A stretch of DNA of 64,000 nt. It comes from Paragonimus westermani (taxonomy: Eukaryota; Platyhelminthes; Trematoda; Plagiorchiida; Troglotrematidae). Shown here in pieces: positions 1 through 13,472 of this stretch (the first letter of the stretch is position 1; each line of letters begins with the position of its first letter). The position numbers were made by a program, and so were the translations under genes. The notes under the pieces were generated by a model. The model was not told the origin of the DNA. It saw nothing but the letters and a program-made list of their open reading frames with translations, and did no database searches. Location of the stretch: contig QNGE01000736.1 in assembly GCA_008508345.1 (NCBI GenBank), positions 4,965 through 68,964 of the forward strand. Direction: 5' to 3'.

Positions 1-2539
1 CTTCTTCAGGAAGGTGAAATCATAGGTGTCGACCACCCCAAGTCTTCAAACACAAGAATGCATCGTAACTATGTGCGAGTGGCTGTTGAATGAGAATTCA
101 TGATGAGCTGACACTGGTTGTGGTTGATTTACAAAAATCACCCACCCAGACCCCAAGTTTCATTAAACCTAATGGAGTCCAAATTGTCCACACTCGCACA
201 ATCAGGTTTAACCCTAAAGGAAGCCACTGTCGTGGACTAATTACACGACATTGAAAAGGACCAAAAAGACCGATCTGTTATACTTAGTGAAATACTGTTT
301 CTATTTCAACCGTTATCTTCGCAAATTACTGCATTAAAAAATAGCACAGGTATGTAGCTGCTTATCGCTGCTGTGACATATCAGCTATTTTTTGCTGTTT
401 GCTTTATTGACCGACAGACACAAAAATGATCTAGTCGTTCCACTTTTGCCGCTACGAGCCCAGACAGTTTGCCGACTGTAGTAAGTTAAGATATGGCTAT
501 AGTGTCACTGTGAAAGACAACACGCGTACTACCCTCTGAGTACTTCACGAAGGAGATTTGTCCAAAACCGGTTGCGTTTCTCTAAGTCCTTGTATGATGG
601 TTATCCGGCTCAGCAACAACAAGTGCGGTTGATCTCTTCTTCTGTAAAGTGTTTTTTAGTTACTCCTGAATGAGGCCTCCACAGCTACGAAAAATCAGTC
701 GGTGTCAAATCTGTGCTTCCAAATAATTATTGAATATCAATCAGTCAGTCGACTCGTGTTAATTAAGATTTCGTTAGCCTAAAACTGTTATACCAAATGG
801 AAGCATAACCTTCAATCGATCAAGTCATTCCTGTCAAACTTGTTTCATAACATGGATCAACTAATGAACGCGATCTTAGTATTAACCGAAGCAACAGATC
901 TTCCTCCCGGCATCTATGAGAGAGGTCGATAGATACGTTGCTGTTGTCAGTGGGAGTGTGTGAGCGTCTGTTATCTTCGGTTGATGTGAACGAAAAGAAC
1001 ACTGGATTAATCGATTTATCAGCCTTCTGAATCCAAGTAGATTAACGCATGGCATTATCAGGTAGGTTCACCATCCGGATATAAGTTTCAATGACATGCC
1101 ACAGTTGTTTAGCTTCCTCACAAGTCAGATGATGCGTTCGAACGACTCCAAGTGTTGGATGTCATGTGAAAAAAAAGCACTCTTCAAGCACATTTGCTTA
1201 AGAAGTCATCATCCGGAGTGCCGGAAAAGAGTCCCATTCTCACTTGAACTGATGATTGAATGTTCACCCACTGACAATGACAGTCAAGCTGACACAGAGA
1301 AACATTTCCCGAATCCATAGTAGTCAAGATCAAAGAAAATGAATATATATTTCTAATAATTCGTCCTCAGGCCTGTATAGTTCTATAGAATGGTAACAGT
1401 GTTGTGTTGACAAACGGATTCGACTTGCAAAAGAGAGTTTCGGTTATTGGTCAGCTGGTTGTTGAGGGCCGAATTGGTCCAGTACATCACCCACGTCCAC
1501 TGGTCTACCCAAGCAGGTTGGTCACTGATCTATCTAGAACTTGGGGTGCAAGATGATACTTTTCCCTGTAAAAAGCAAGATGTAACCCTCGCACTGGATG
1601 AGTGAGAGTGGGAAATTCAGAACTACGCCATATAATTGTCGTCAGCTATACTGTATGCGCACCTTGAGACATAGTGTTTGACAAAGAACCATGAATTTAC
1701 TGGATGATCTTCATCAGAATCCAGATGTCTCATCAACAAAGCAGATACAGATGGTTGGAATATCAGTAGAAGTAGAAGCCAGTTCGTTAAAAGAGTGAAC
1801 ACTCTTCTCGCATGCCAGAGCACAGTTTGTAGAATCGCCAACGAAAAGAACAAAACCGACTGTGAGGCAAAAAATTACTAACACCAGCGCTCGCTTACCG
1901 TCACGAACTATGTGGACACAATCACATGGTCCTACTCTGTTCAATACTTGATAGGATGAATTCGCCTTAACACTCAACGACAAAGTGGCTAGTGAAACCG
2001 TCTGAACCCATTCGAAGAGGGAATGCTCTGCCCAGTCTACACTTCAATTTGTCGGGTGTATGCACAATACTAGTGATATGAATTCATGAAAATCCTTTTC
2101 GTCCGACGCGTAGTCATTATTCATTAACCTGCTTTTGATAGAAACATAATTTTATCTGTAATTACATGTCTCAGACTAAACTTTTTATTAGGATACTAGT
2201 ACTAAGCCGACAAAGCTTTTGCTTTAAAGCACTTCCGATGTGCAATTGTGATTCGGTGGCACGCTGCACCGGTAGACCGGTGGCTTGATAACAGGATCTC
2301 CACTGGGACCTATCTTAGTCGATATTTTCATGGTGAACATTGAACACAGTAAGCTAGCTTATTCAAGATCGTCTGTACGTGAATGGTATATTTTTCACCA
2401 TCTTTGATAGTATTCTGTGCATATCACTTGACACGTTCAACCAAACTCACAGGTTTAATGAACTCACACTTAATGAAAAAATGGAAACCAATTAAGTTTT
2501 AACACGTTCGCTTACATCGAATGTTCAATGTATCATTGA

Positions 2540-2995
2540 CGAAAGGAATACCTGAAGAGGTCCGTACATGAACCAGAGAGAATCCTTATTCATCGTCCGG
2601 ATATCAGAACATATAAAAACTGTTCAGCGGACAAGAAATACAGTTAGCTCAAATGCATAGAGAACGTACTCCATTATAGTTGATGCATGGGAAGCTTTAT
2701 CACTAAAACCACTATCAGAAGGTCACGTGAACCTGAAGTGCAGGACGTAAGAAAGCAGTTTATTTTTACTCGAGTGCCGTTCAAAGGTGAAAATGCCGCA
2801 GAATAGCTTACTAATAGGCTCAACCGGACACTCAGCAAGACCCATGCTACAGCTGAACTCCGTATTCAATTTTCCAGATTCCCAATTCTCAAGTTTTATA
2901 ACAAAGACAAGTTGACAGATCAGATCCCATCTATATGTATCTACTCGTTCACTTGTTCCAGTGGAGCAGGTTATATCGGTCGAACCTCAAGGTAA
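2540..2995 (+). mobile_element. Degenerate Penelope-like element, copy A (end of RT and GIY-YIG start)
   Basis: From about 2719 to 2992 one frame reads through with a single internal stop. It resembles the region between the reverse transcriptase thumb and the GIY-YIG endonuclease of Penelope-like elements: a stretch FIFTRVPFKGENAA, then a basic Leu/Arg segment, then a Lys-Asp-Lys motif. It ends with CIYSFTCSSGAGYIGRTSR at 2936-2992, which has the Y and YIG residues of the endonuclease and its Cys pair. Just upstream, CSADKKYS matches the thumb motif seen as CSADILDSE in the next copy. The copy stops where copy B begins. It is dead: a stop is present and the catalytic RT core is missing. PLE assignment is by motif recognition, not by search. 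Confidence 0.65.
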
Positions 2996-3720
2996 CCATC
3001 GAAACAAATCCGAAAACATGACCTCCCGCAGTTTTTTGCCCTTAAAACAAAAAAGAAATTTACTGCGTTGCCTGATCGGTATAGCATACAAAATTTGTTC
3101 AGCAGATATACTAGACAGTGAGTTTGAGTTCGTTTGGAGTGTACTCCATACTAACGGCCATCCGAATAATATATCACTAGAAACATGGTCAGAACGCAAT
3201 CCAAACCTGAGTTGCAGGATGTCAGAAAAAAGCTCGTCTTTATCCGATTGCCATTCAAAAATGATAGTGCCACAAAACGCCTAACCAGCAGATTCAACTA
3301 GACAATGGGCAACGTCTATGCTACAGTTGAAATCCACATCCAGTATTGCACACCTCCAGTTCATCAGTTTTATAGGCAAAACAAAGGTTCAGTTTTGACT
3401 TTATTTGCATGTATCTACTTCTTCGCTTGTCCCTGAATAACATGTTATATTTATTGAACATCAAGGTAGCTTTCAAAATGGGTCCGGAAACATCATCCAC
3501 GCTAGCTGGGACATGGTAAAATACGATCAGTCATCTAACTGTGTCTGAGCTCCAGATAAACACTCATCAAACATTTCGAGTGACCCACAGGGTTCCGGGT
3601 AACTTCTCCCAGGCAGTTTGAATGAAAACACTGTACTACTGTCAGATTCAGGATGCTCGACCTAGGATTACGCCACTAGGGCAGCTTTTACAGGCACTGC
3701 GTCTACCTTGGCTGTAAACT
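2996..3720 (+). mobile_element. Degenerate Penelope-like element, copy B (RT thumb to C-terminus)
   Basis: This second partial copy follows copy A directly in the same orientation. The frame 3000-3284 contains LKQKRNLLRCLIGIAYKIC and CSADILDSEFEFVWSVLHTN, typical of the PLE reverse transcriptase thumb. After a frame change, 3190-3440 reads FIRLPFKNDSATKRLTS and then a degraded Cys-rich GIY-YIG start. Further frames read SKWVRKHHPR (3465-3500) and TFRVTHRVPGNFSQAV (about 3573-3620). The end is LLQALRLPWL followed by a TAA at 3715-3717, which looks like the natural C-terminus of this family. Several frameshifts and stops make it non-functional. With copy A it forms a head-to-tail pair overlapping in content. 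Confidence 0.65.
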
Positions 3721-6700
3721 GAGCAGATCTGTTATCAAACTGCCCAGCCTAACCAGTTGGAAATTGGGAAGTAATGGACCGATGAAGGTATCACGATCTG
3801 ATGGATTTCGGTGATTAGTCCGACCGATTTCTTGATCTAGCTCTACCACCTTCTTATGTAATTATAGTGGCCTGTGAATGGACTATCAGAAATATTTGCT
3901 CGTTCACTGGTCTTTAGCCCCGTTTTGCTAATGAGTATACGTGAAAAGCCTCACTACCTGCTTGGTGGGTGGTTTTGGTTTTAGGCAATTAAAAAGTATA
4001 AGAAGAACTAGTTGGTCTGAAACACTGGGCTTGACTCTTTTTACAGTAGCATCGGTAACAAGTAACTGATAAGTTTAGATTTCAACTGTCTACCAGCGCC
4101 TTCAATGTTTACACAAGAGAAACGGGGATGAAAACTACTTCTGAGAACTGGAAGGGTTCAGTGAAACGTAGGGCCAATGTACGTGCGAGAATTTGTTTGT
4201 TCAGGCGGCCAAAGTTCCTCTTCACCATTTATTGATATAACTTAAGAGAAGAGGCTGGAAATGCATCAGATACCGTCCTGAAGTGATACGAATATATAAG
4301 CTTGTCCATCTGACTAAAGCGTACCATTATTGTTTATGCACGGTTGGTTATATCATGCTAAAATCCTACATTGTTATATGCGCTCATTTGATTCAAGGCT
4401 GACTGAATAAAATACATATCGGTTCATTAGTCACCTTCACCGTTAGTCCAATATAAGCAGTTTAATCCAGCCTGTCGGTTGCAAGCTCATAGATACTTGA
4501 ATCGAAGGCACAGAAATGAAAGCGAGAGTGATCACAGTCATGGGTGGTCAAGTAACTCGCTAAACTTTGATAAATCGATTTAGAATAACACAACTTCACG
4601 GGGAAGTTGTATGATACTACACTTTAACCATCTCAGGTGCTTTTCATCAGGAGTGCTGTGATGGAAGTCCTACAATTTAGCTTGTGTATTTTAGGATAAG
4701 CTAGAATGTGAGAAGTTTTTCGTTTTTTTAAGCCAAACTTACCACAATTTAAACTTCTTTATACTGACTTTTTTGAGAGGTTTACAAGTTTCTGTGTACC
4801 GATGTTAATGTCTACGACCAAGATCATTTTTACACCAAATAAAATCGCCAACTTTGCAATAGTTTCAAACAAGGATAGCCCACTTAAAACAGCATTTTAC
4901 TCGCATTGCAAAACGTTTGTAACGGTATTAGTCAGTGTCTGACAATCTCTCGTAAGAAAAATGAAATCGTTACATTAAGAAATTTGTTCGGCTCCTTATA
5001 CCCCTACACTACCTCGGTATACCACGTTCAACCATCTAATGGTTTAATCAGTTTAATCGTTTTACTATTAAAATTGAATCACTTAAAAAAATCGAATTAA
5101 CTGAAATCTGTTTTCTATAGAAAATTTAGATCTTGCTCGCCTAACTTGTTAGTACCCAAAGAAGTGGTTTTACGAAGGTCTCATGAATCACTGCGTTACA
5201 CCTTCCCGTGGGGAGAAGAGAATCAGGTTGTACGTGTTCCGCGTTGTGTTTCAAGTGTGCTTTAAACGTTATGGAAACACTTGATAGAGCAACAAATTCC
5301 CCGACATTATAAAGAGAACAAGTAACGCTGAATGGTTATTCGAGACCATTACTGTTAAACCTATGCACACAAATTTTTTGGAAGTGAGTTTCCACAGAAT
5401 GCTAGTGTCATTTTCAGTGTTTTTTTATTGAGGCAACAAGTTGCGCTTCCCCGCATTAGGTGACTTGATTGTGAAAACATACGCTTGAGAAACGTACATT
5501 GGATTCAAAATCTCTTTCCGCCTTTGGATCACTTATGAATTTTCAAAAAATTGAAAGAAAAATTGTAGACATCACGTATGAAAAATTAATTACCTGACTG
5601 AAGTGATTTTGTTTCTTCAGATAAGCTACACTGTGTCATTTGCATTAATGTGCTCAGCGTCATATTTGTATTTGGCAACCCTAATTTACATCAGGTCTTT
5701 GAGGCAATGAGAAGACCACTGTCCTTTTAACCAAACCTAATGTTCAGATAAATATTATAAATTCTCATCTCGTTCGTCTATATAAAATCCAAGCTCCACA
5801 TTTTTGTGATAACCATTTTGCCTCCAATGTTAACGATATCTTACGGTAAAGCATGCTTGGCAGCTTGTATCCACTGATCCCATTGTGCTGTCAGGGATTT
5901 ATGGTCCCAAATTTGATTTTTGTGTGGGAGAGCCCATGAAGCTCTAGCATACCACTGCCGTTATAACTGCTGTTATAACATTGTGTCATATGATGTACAT
6001 CTAGTATTCACTAGTTACATGTCTGCGGGATACAGATAGGCGTTTATAATATCGGGCTGAATCCGTGTGTACTGGGGCTCTGATTGCTATTCACTCTCAC
6101 AATCATCCGTGATATGGCAGATTCGTAGGTGAGTACCGGTGCGTAGGGCAGGAACACGGGACAGCAGCAACAAAGGTCAATGAAGAAGAAAAGTCGACAA
6201 GCTTACAAGCGAAAAATCTTCATTGACTCAGATAATCTGTTTGTTCCAACCCTTCAGCTATTGCACTAAATCATTCGGATTTCAGTAGAAGCCGCTTTGG
6301 TACGGGGTGTTTATGACCCAATCGATATGGATTGTGCCTATTCATCACCTCAGTTTTCGGTTGAGAACTTGTCACTTTTTGGAATACTCACCCATGTGCT
6401 ATCGCCTAGCTAACATCCACTGGATGTAAATTAACTGGCGAGAATAGTGGTAGTCAAATGCCGTGTTTTATGTGTACATTGCATAGACAACAGCCAGGTC
6501 TTTAAAGTGCAGTGCAAAGTGAATCTTCACACACACCCAAGGTCAGACGTGTGAACCGGTGAATGTATAAAAACTGTGTGCAATTACCTAAGTGTCAGGC
6601 TATAAGCGCGCTTTGTGTGGTATAAAATTGGGAGGAGTAAGCCATGTCCAATTAGGACAGAAGATCAAGCGCAGCGCTCCACGGGCGTTTAGACGTTATC

Positions 6701-9700
6701 ACATATAACACCTGAATAATGAGCCCTACGCCTTTTTGACAGTGATGGCAGAGGACTTAAAACAGAAAATACACACATGGGCGTACATCTTTTGACAGAC
6801 GAAGCCAGCGGGAAAGTGAGAAATTAGCGAACCCAGTAGCAGTTGCTCAATTCGGTCTCTGATCACACTAAACACGCAGAACATCACTAAACCAGATTTG
6901 AGACTACAATCGAGTTAATTCTAGGGGGTCACATGCACATTAGACCGCTATGTCTGCCATAACTTGAAGTTGATCATGTCTGTCGTGGTCGAATTCAAGC
7001 ATCCCGAATATCCCGCCCCAATCTACACTCGCCGAACTATGGTGATCTAATGGGCATGGCTTATGTAATTACCAAGCAAGTTGCCGTTTTGAACCTCGAT
7101 GTGACAATCTGTACTTGAAGAGGAAGAACACAGATGGAACAGGTCAAAAAGGGTTAAAATTAAAAATGTACGTTCACTGTTACGTTCAGTTCCCAACCTT
7201 GGCGGTCAAAACCAGTGAACAATGAGAAGTATTTTTATTCAACAAATAGGGTAAAACCAAACCAAACTATCAGTCTGAATCTCGTGCGACTGTCTCAGTT
7301 TGATGATTTCGGATGAGTGAGAACTGCCGTGACTTGCTGGCCTGAGAATGAACATCCAGTGACCGTGAAAATCCGATTAGATCTTTCTGCAAGCAGTCTT
7401 AACTTGTCCAAATTGGGTATATGACTGACTGTGAGATGTAACTAAGGCGAACTGAGTACCAAGTTAACTTTCAGAACCGACGTATAAGTACTGACAGGTT
7501 TAGTGACTGACAGGCAAGTTCATAACAATTACCCTACCAAACAGAGGATAATATCTTATCGGCTGATCGAATGGAGCCTGTGTGTTAATTATGGTTTGGT
7601 TCATTCAATCACATCAGGAGGCGGTGAGTGTTTGGATTCGATAGGCACCGTTCGATTAGAGTCCAACACATTTTTACATGAATAAAGATCTAGAATACGA
7701 GCACCACAAAAGCTGTCCAGAGTTGTTTAATGTTTCTACAGCAGTCTGAGTCACTCTACACTTGTCAAGGTCAGTGAAAAATGAACTGTTTTTGAGTCGA
7801 CAAGCTGAAACAATCAGTCGTCTGAAAAGGTGGAACAGCTGAACATACTGTATTTCGGCTTATTAGCTGTGAGACCAATGAAAACGTTTCTACGGTGCCC
7901 TGTTAATGTTTGGCTTATTTTCTAAGGTACTGTCTGTGGAAGAACTGACAGGATGGGGACGACAATATTACGGGCAACACTGTTAGCTAACCCGAACACA
8001 AGATGACTGCGCAATAACTGACCAACCTATTGAGTACTGATGACCCAGTTGTCAACTTGGTGACCATATGTTAGCGAAACGCATTGCGCACACCGGTTTA
8101 TTCCACTTCCCATCTGAGGTCAGAAAACAAATTTCAGTCTGGTTGTTTCCTTAAGGGCCGGTAAAATTTTTCTTACCGCAAAAGTTATGGTCACTATACT
8201 ACAGCATTGCTTTAAGTACAAAATGAAGGTTGGTCAACTGTTCCACAGGTGGGACTGGATACAAGAACATTGTACAGTAAACGAGCTTGTTTTCTCTTGT
8301 TCATCAGCAGACCAAATAACATATTGTTGTGGGTTGGTCATTGGTGAACGATTGCACCATAGTGAATCAAAGGACTTGTCACTAACTTCAGAAAGTTTGT
8401 CTCTCCGGTTAAATATCTTTTTGACAGTTCTGTTTTTCTTTGATTGTTCAACACTTGTTAAAATCAGCCGTTCAATTAATCTCACAGGCTCACTCCGCTC
8501 TATCTATCGAGCCGTTTTGTGAAATTCGCAAAAGATATCGTCATTCACGTACAGTCATCCTTACTATATACTCCAAAACGTTTCGTCAAAACACTGAATC
8601 TCCCACAACCTTCCATCCGTGTGCGTACTGAACAAATTTCATGATCAACATTATTTTGTACAATCGGCTGTTACTTATTACTTAAATTTGCCTCAAAAAT
8701 CCATTGTCATTCTGAAACTGTTGACAACACCTTTCGAACCATTGCTGTGTCACTTTCCTCATGTAATTAACCCATATAAATGTGTAGTATTTTGTCTGAT
8801 GACAAATCACCGATAGCAAGCTTATTTGCCACACAGTCTTCTCAGGGCTAGTGGATACTTTGGGTCGTATGAGTGATTGTTAATCTGCAGTCTACATGAA
8901 ACCGGTGCTCAGAGAAGTATTGTTCAAGCTAGATGAAAGACACCAAGAGCTCAGGATAAACACATTTTTGTGGGGTAGCTACTTAACGGAGTACACTGAC
9001 TGAACAGCAGGCGCACATTCTCACCCATTCTCATAAGAGTAACCGGAATAGAGATAAGCCATAAACTCAACTCATCATTTCCCATATGGTCAGTCTCAGA
9101 CTAGTGTCAAGGTGCAGTGAGTTGCTTATTCTTTTGCAATTGTTTGAAAAAAACACGTAAGTACTGTGTCTCTGTACTGATCCACCCAAATCAGCGAGAC
9201 TTGCTCGGCCTTAAACGATGCAGAGAAGACAACTTCGATGATCAGTCCCACTGTGATTAGTATAGCAACTAGAGACAGCTAATTTACTGCGTAACGAATG
9301 ATTAAAGTTCCACTTAATGCCCCTCCGTATCAAACGAAAGGTGCCTGCCAGCAAAGCTTTTACTGTCGCGCTCACCAGAATGCGACCGTCTAGTCCGACC
9401 TTCGACTAGACCTCACCCAACAGTTATAACCATACCAAATATGGAATAGGTCAGGACTTTCCAAATGGAGGGTTGTTGGTTAAGTGAACAAATTCAATTA
9501 AAAATCTCGGTAATTTTTTAACAGGTTGAAACGGTATACCCTATTCTCCGAAGGGGATTTTTTGTGTACAAGTTTTCGAACGGTGTTTGCTGCAAAAGGC
9601 GCAGTAGGATTTGGGCAAAATTTCACGATACTTTCTTCCAAACACAGACTTTAGAACTAATCGCAAGATGATATCGCCAGCAGTCTCCTGGTTCGTTTAG

Positions 9701-10653
9701 CTACTGAAGGGGAACGATAAAGTTGATACCAACTGAATGGACCCGGAACGTGCACGCAAACACGGGTGAATTGGTTGGCCTGCACGCCTTGGCATTGCCG
9801 GATGAATGGTAATATATACAGGAGTAAAGTGCCTGCTACAGACGTCCCACGAACAGTGGACAGGCGCACATCACGGTTGCGACAGAAATTCATCTGGGCA
9901 GTTTGTGTGCTGCCACGATTTGGAGAGTAATACTGAAACTACAAACTGTCATGCACACCTCACAGTAAGCCGCGATCATGGGGATCAAACGAACGCGCAC
10001 ATAAATGCCCCTCTCGGTACATGTTGACAGGACTAGCAGCACGTCCTCCACCTAGTTCACGTGAGACCGGTCCACACAGCTGTTGTGTTTGCAACAAGTA
10101 GACACAATCAAACTAACTGAAGTGTTTGAACACGAATTATCATTTCCTGATAGAGGTGAAGGGCGGTCGAACGTGGGGTTTTGCCATTTACCGCTCCACA
10201 GCTTGCAGTCATACATGCTTTAAATTCGAATGCACCCACGTGGCACTTAAGCATGTTATCTCCGTCTCACTGACTGTCTGTGTTGAGTACTAACAGTTAA
10301 ACCTTTGACATCAGTACTTACCGATAAATCGAAAATTTCACACACAGACATCTGAACCTGGTGTGGTGTGCGAGTTCCCCTTCGGAACATCAGCATCCCA
10401 TACCTTCCCACATCATCTTTGAAACAAACAAAAATCCGAAGTTATTCTAATTCTACTCTGATTTCAAGTCTTTCCAACAGCCCTAGTGCTGAAGAATTGG
10501 TATGGGCGCCGTCTTCATCAGCCCAAACATAATGATGTTATCACTGTTGTTTTTGAGGTTATTACGTGTTGACCTTGTGGATTGGTGGCTCAACAAATTG
10601 CCTGTAAGCTGCATATATGTACATTTACCTTCCTCTGCAAAATTTCTACACAG

Positions 10654-10799
10654 GAGCGATCAGCTGCTGGTAGGAGATCGTATACTGGCCATCGAGAACT
10701 TGTACAAACGTGAATCTAATCTGGAGGGTGTACGTTTGACTAAGACTGCCAACGGACCGTGGATACGAATGGAGATCGAATACGAACTGCCCGACTTGC
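10654..10799 (+). CDS. GRIP1: GRIP exon 1 of window: second half of PDZ1
   Basis: This is an internal exon of a glutamate receptor-interacting protein, a multi-PDZ scaffold that in other animals links membrane receptors and motor or trafficking proteins at synapses and junctions. It starts after a TACACAG acceptor in phase 2 and ends before GTAGGT in phase 1. The peptide begins RSDQLLVGDRILAIENL, the beta-turn GDRI segment after the first PDZ half, and ends WIRMEIEYELPDL. Vertebrate GRIP PDZ1 has RSDQL followed by VGD, and later EVEYELP, at the equivalent places, so this is PDZ1 rather than another repeat. The alpha-B helix reads LEGVRLTKTA and is less canonical than in the other domains. A GRIP2-type name would fit equally well. 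Confidence 0.88.
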
Positions 10800-11493
10800 G
10801 TAGGTGCAGTATTTCTATGTCTGTCTGATTATATGGATCTTGATTGGCGTCAGTCTGCCTGCCAGCCGGGATTCGTCAGGAAACGCTAAATGTTTATACT
10901 AGTTATGACAAGTAAACTATCGTCACAATATATATATATGTAACCATGTATTCATATAGTCAACAATTCATTTGTAACATAGCTGCACCGTTTGTCTCTA
11001 ATTCAGTGCAGCCAGTTGATCAGCGTAGGTAATACGTTGGATCTGTGTACATCCTAAGTCCGTCTCAACCTCCTAGACGACATTGCAATTTTATAAGTAT
11101 ATGTTTAATGTATCAGTACTTTTTTTACCCCATATAATTTATAATTTTCTCTCATGTTGAGCCATATATAAGGTGGCCCGAACTGTTAGAAAACTTTAAG
11201 CGGGCGCACGATTGGGCGATTAAAAGACAGCATATATCAGGGAGCAATTGAAATGTCTAGCACTATAGAAAACCTCCTAATTAGTTACTGGACGCTATCC
11301 ATTGCGTGGATCAGAAAACACCTCCATCACTTTCATTAGAACAGTGTGGAAATCAGGATGGTAGAATAACACAACTAGGTTTATTCTCCTCACTTTGACC
11401 ATGCACGATTCGTTTGTTATACGGCTACCAGGTTCTTTTCTGCCACTTTCATCTGCTCATCGTGCCTGCTTCATTTTTTTTGTTTCCCATCAG
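10800..11493 (+). other. GRIP intron 1 (694 bp)
   Basis: Phase 1 intron between PDZ1 and PDZ2. It has a GTAGGT donor and a T-rich tract leading to a TTTCCCATCAG acceptor. It contains a short TA run at 10928-10941 and no recognisable repeat or gene. Confidence 0.8.
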
Positions 11494-11647
11494 CCCCAGC
11501 CGGCTGCACAGTAAAACACATGCTGGTGGATCTTGAGACTCGTGGCGACGGTGCCGGCCTCGTGACACGCGGAGGATGGAGTCGCCTACCATCACATATT
11601 AGACCGTTGACCGTGATGCGGGTTCGTGAAAATAGTATGGCCGAGTT
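11494..11647 (+). CDS. GRIP1: GRIP exon 2 of window: first half of PDZ2
   Basis: The exon enters in phase 1 and leaves in phase 2 before a consensus GTAAGT donor. Its product reads CTVKHMLVDLETRGDGAGLV, then TRGGWSRLPSHIRPLTVMRV, and ends near SMAE. This matches the first half of a PDZ fold: beta-A/B strands, a carboxylate-binding loop of the form GAGLVTRGG, and the beta-C strand. GRIP PDZ2 has a comparable GFVIRGG loop followed by an arginine-rich insert and a PVVIT strand. The two codon bases at the start complete a proline codon with exon 1, and the two bases at the end are completed by exon 3. Confidence 0.88.
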
Positions 11648-13326
11648 GTAAGTCTGTGATTTGCATCCTGGTTCAGATTAAAAGCTAAAGATTATCACGT
11701 CGTATGACTGATATTTCAGCAAAACGAAATTGCACATTCCCGAATTCCATCTGCCTCAGGTGAAATCAAGCCGATTACACGCTTCCATCGGACGGGTACA
11801 TGGAGCTGTAATGACCCAGCGCGCATTTTCCATTAGCTAACCTGTCAGTTTGCATGCTTCGGCCAGTCTTGTTGGAGCTGGAGTGATTAAATATAGCAAG
11901 GTATGCTAAGAATCGAAAAGATTCCTGTTCCCCAAGAGAGTTGCATATCTCAAGCAGACTTGGCTTGTCCGCACGTGTTTGCTGGTATGCAAGTTAACGG
12001 TATTAACGTTTGTTAATTCAGGTATGTATTCACCTATGCCGCCGAGAAGTGATCACATGAATTAGTCCAGGCATCTAGACCAAAGTGGTGGTCAACTAAA
12101 TCGGGAATGTGGTTGATCGAGCATAGTGATGCTTAGGTTATTGATTTATTGTGATCATCCATTTGTCTGCTTACTTTGTCCAAACATTCGAGAAGCTGTG
12201 AAGAGAGAACCGTATGTAAGTTAGGATTTCCAGTGTAGTGTGCTGGGGAACGGAGTTGGAGCAAATTCACTGAGAAAAGAAAATGCCATCTGAGCACATC
12301 CAACTTTGCACCTCTCACGTCTGATGGTTACGATGGTTACGGCTGATTGGTTCGAATCCAGATAGCGGAACAGATAATATTATTGGTTGTTCATGTTTGT
12401 GGCTACACATCAGGAACTCAAAAGTGATCACAGGTAATCATATAACTCAAGCAAGAATCGTTAATTTGAAGAGTCACTGACTATTTCAGTTCGTTTTACT
12501 CGACGCTATAAAGGTTCATTCATGTTTACAACTGGGACCATGTTTTCTGCCTCTGTATGTGCTTGAGTTGGGATCTTTTTATGTGGCAAGTTGATTACCC
12601 AAAACCTGTTCTTGGTTCTAATGAGAAAACTACATAAGGTGCGATCGGAAAATGAAATCTCCAACGCCTGTATATGACTGCATTGCGTTGAAAACTGGAT
12701 GGCTAAACCTCCATAATCTTCTTGGTGTTGTTACTGTGCATCTCAGAAGATAAAATCATGTATCGTGCATTAGGTCTAGTGGTGTTGAGACCGCTACCAG
12801 ACAACTTCAGGGACTTCTTACCACATCTAAAAAATGAGATGCTGAACCTCCGTACCCTTGACAAAGTGTGTTTCGGCATCCCTCGATCACACCCCCGGCA
12901 TGGCTGTTACAAAATAACTTGGGCTATAAGAGTTATGTCCTTCAGAAGTCAACACGCCTGATTTTCCTATAGCGCCATATTGTGGCTACTGTAATCAACC
13001 TCTTTCTAAGCCGCGTAATGTTTAAGATCAACCAAACCATACGTCAGTCAGATGTCATTGTGCGTATACTGTCAGTCCGTATTAACTACGTAATACATAG
13101 CTTCAGTTCGTGTGTATCCAAGAGTTCATAATTCTTGTAATAAACCGATGAGAAAAAGTCATTCCAACTAAGTATTATTTCAGTCAGGTTTATATTTTAC
13201 TGGTTTAGAAAAATGTTTGCGTATTTTTTATTTATTTTAAATCCGCGCTCTCAGACAACCCATATTTACTACCCGTATTTTCCAATTCCCAAATTGAAAA
13301 TTCCTCCACCCCCAACGTCACTTAAG
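11648..13326 (+). other. GRIP intron 2 (1.68 kb)
   Basis: Phase 2 intron that splits PDZ2. Donor GTAAGT, acceptor CACTTAAG after a C-rich tract. I see no gene. A B-box-like GGTTCGAATCC near 12348 is isolated and not supported as a tRNA. Confidence 0.75.
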
Positions 13327-13472
13327 TGATGGACGAATCAAGCCCGGCGATCGAATTGTGGCTATTAACCATGTGCAAACCGGTCGGTTGACGTGTGAGG
13401 AGGCGATAAAATTGATCGAAGCCAGCAAAACACGACTGAGCCTGGCAATCGAATACAATGTGGCTAATTTTG
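13327..13472 (+). CDS. GRIP1: GRIP exon 3 of window: second half of PDZ2
   Basis: Enters in phase 2, leaves in phase 1 before GTACGT. The first base completes a Phe codon, so the join reads MAEF then DGRIKPGDRIVAINHVQ. It continues into the alpha-B helix CEEAIKLIEASK and the last strand RLSLAIEYNVANF. GRIP PDZ2 has the same order: an acidic/Gly turn, KPGDRLLSV, an EAMSILKQ-type helix, then LLIEYDV. The length of 146 bp equals that of exon 1, which is the corresponding half of PDZ1. Confidence 0.9.

Larger units (their letters stand above)
1..10653. other. Upstream intron or 5' flank without recognised exons
   Basis: This stretch precedes the first recognised GRIP exon. That exon enters in the middle of PDZ1, so a splice partner ending in phase 2 and carrying the first half of PDZ1 must exist. 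I looked for a GLTVSGG-like carboxylate-binding loop followed by a phase 2 donor and saw none, so the partner probably lies before the window. Apart from the Penelope-like pieces at 2.5-3.7 kb I see only short chance reading frames. I cannot tell intron from intergenic DNA or place a promoter. Confidence 0.5.

Noticed and set aside
12330..12375. GGTTCGAATCC resembling a tRNA T-loop or B box
   Set aside because: No acceptor, D or anticodon arm can be formed around it.
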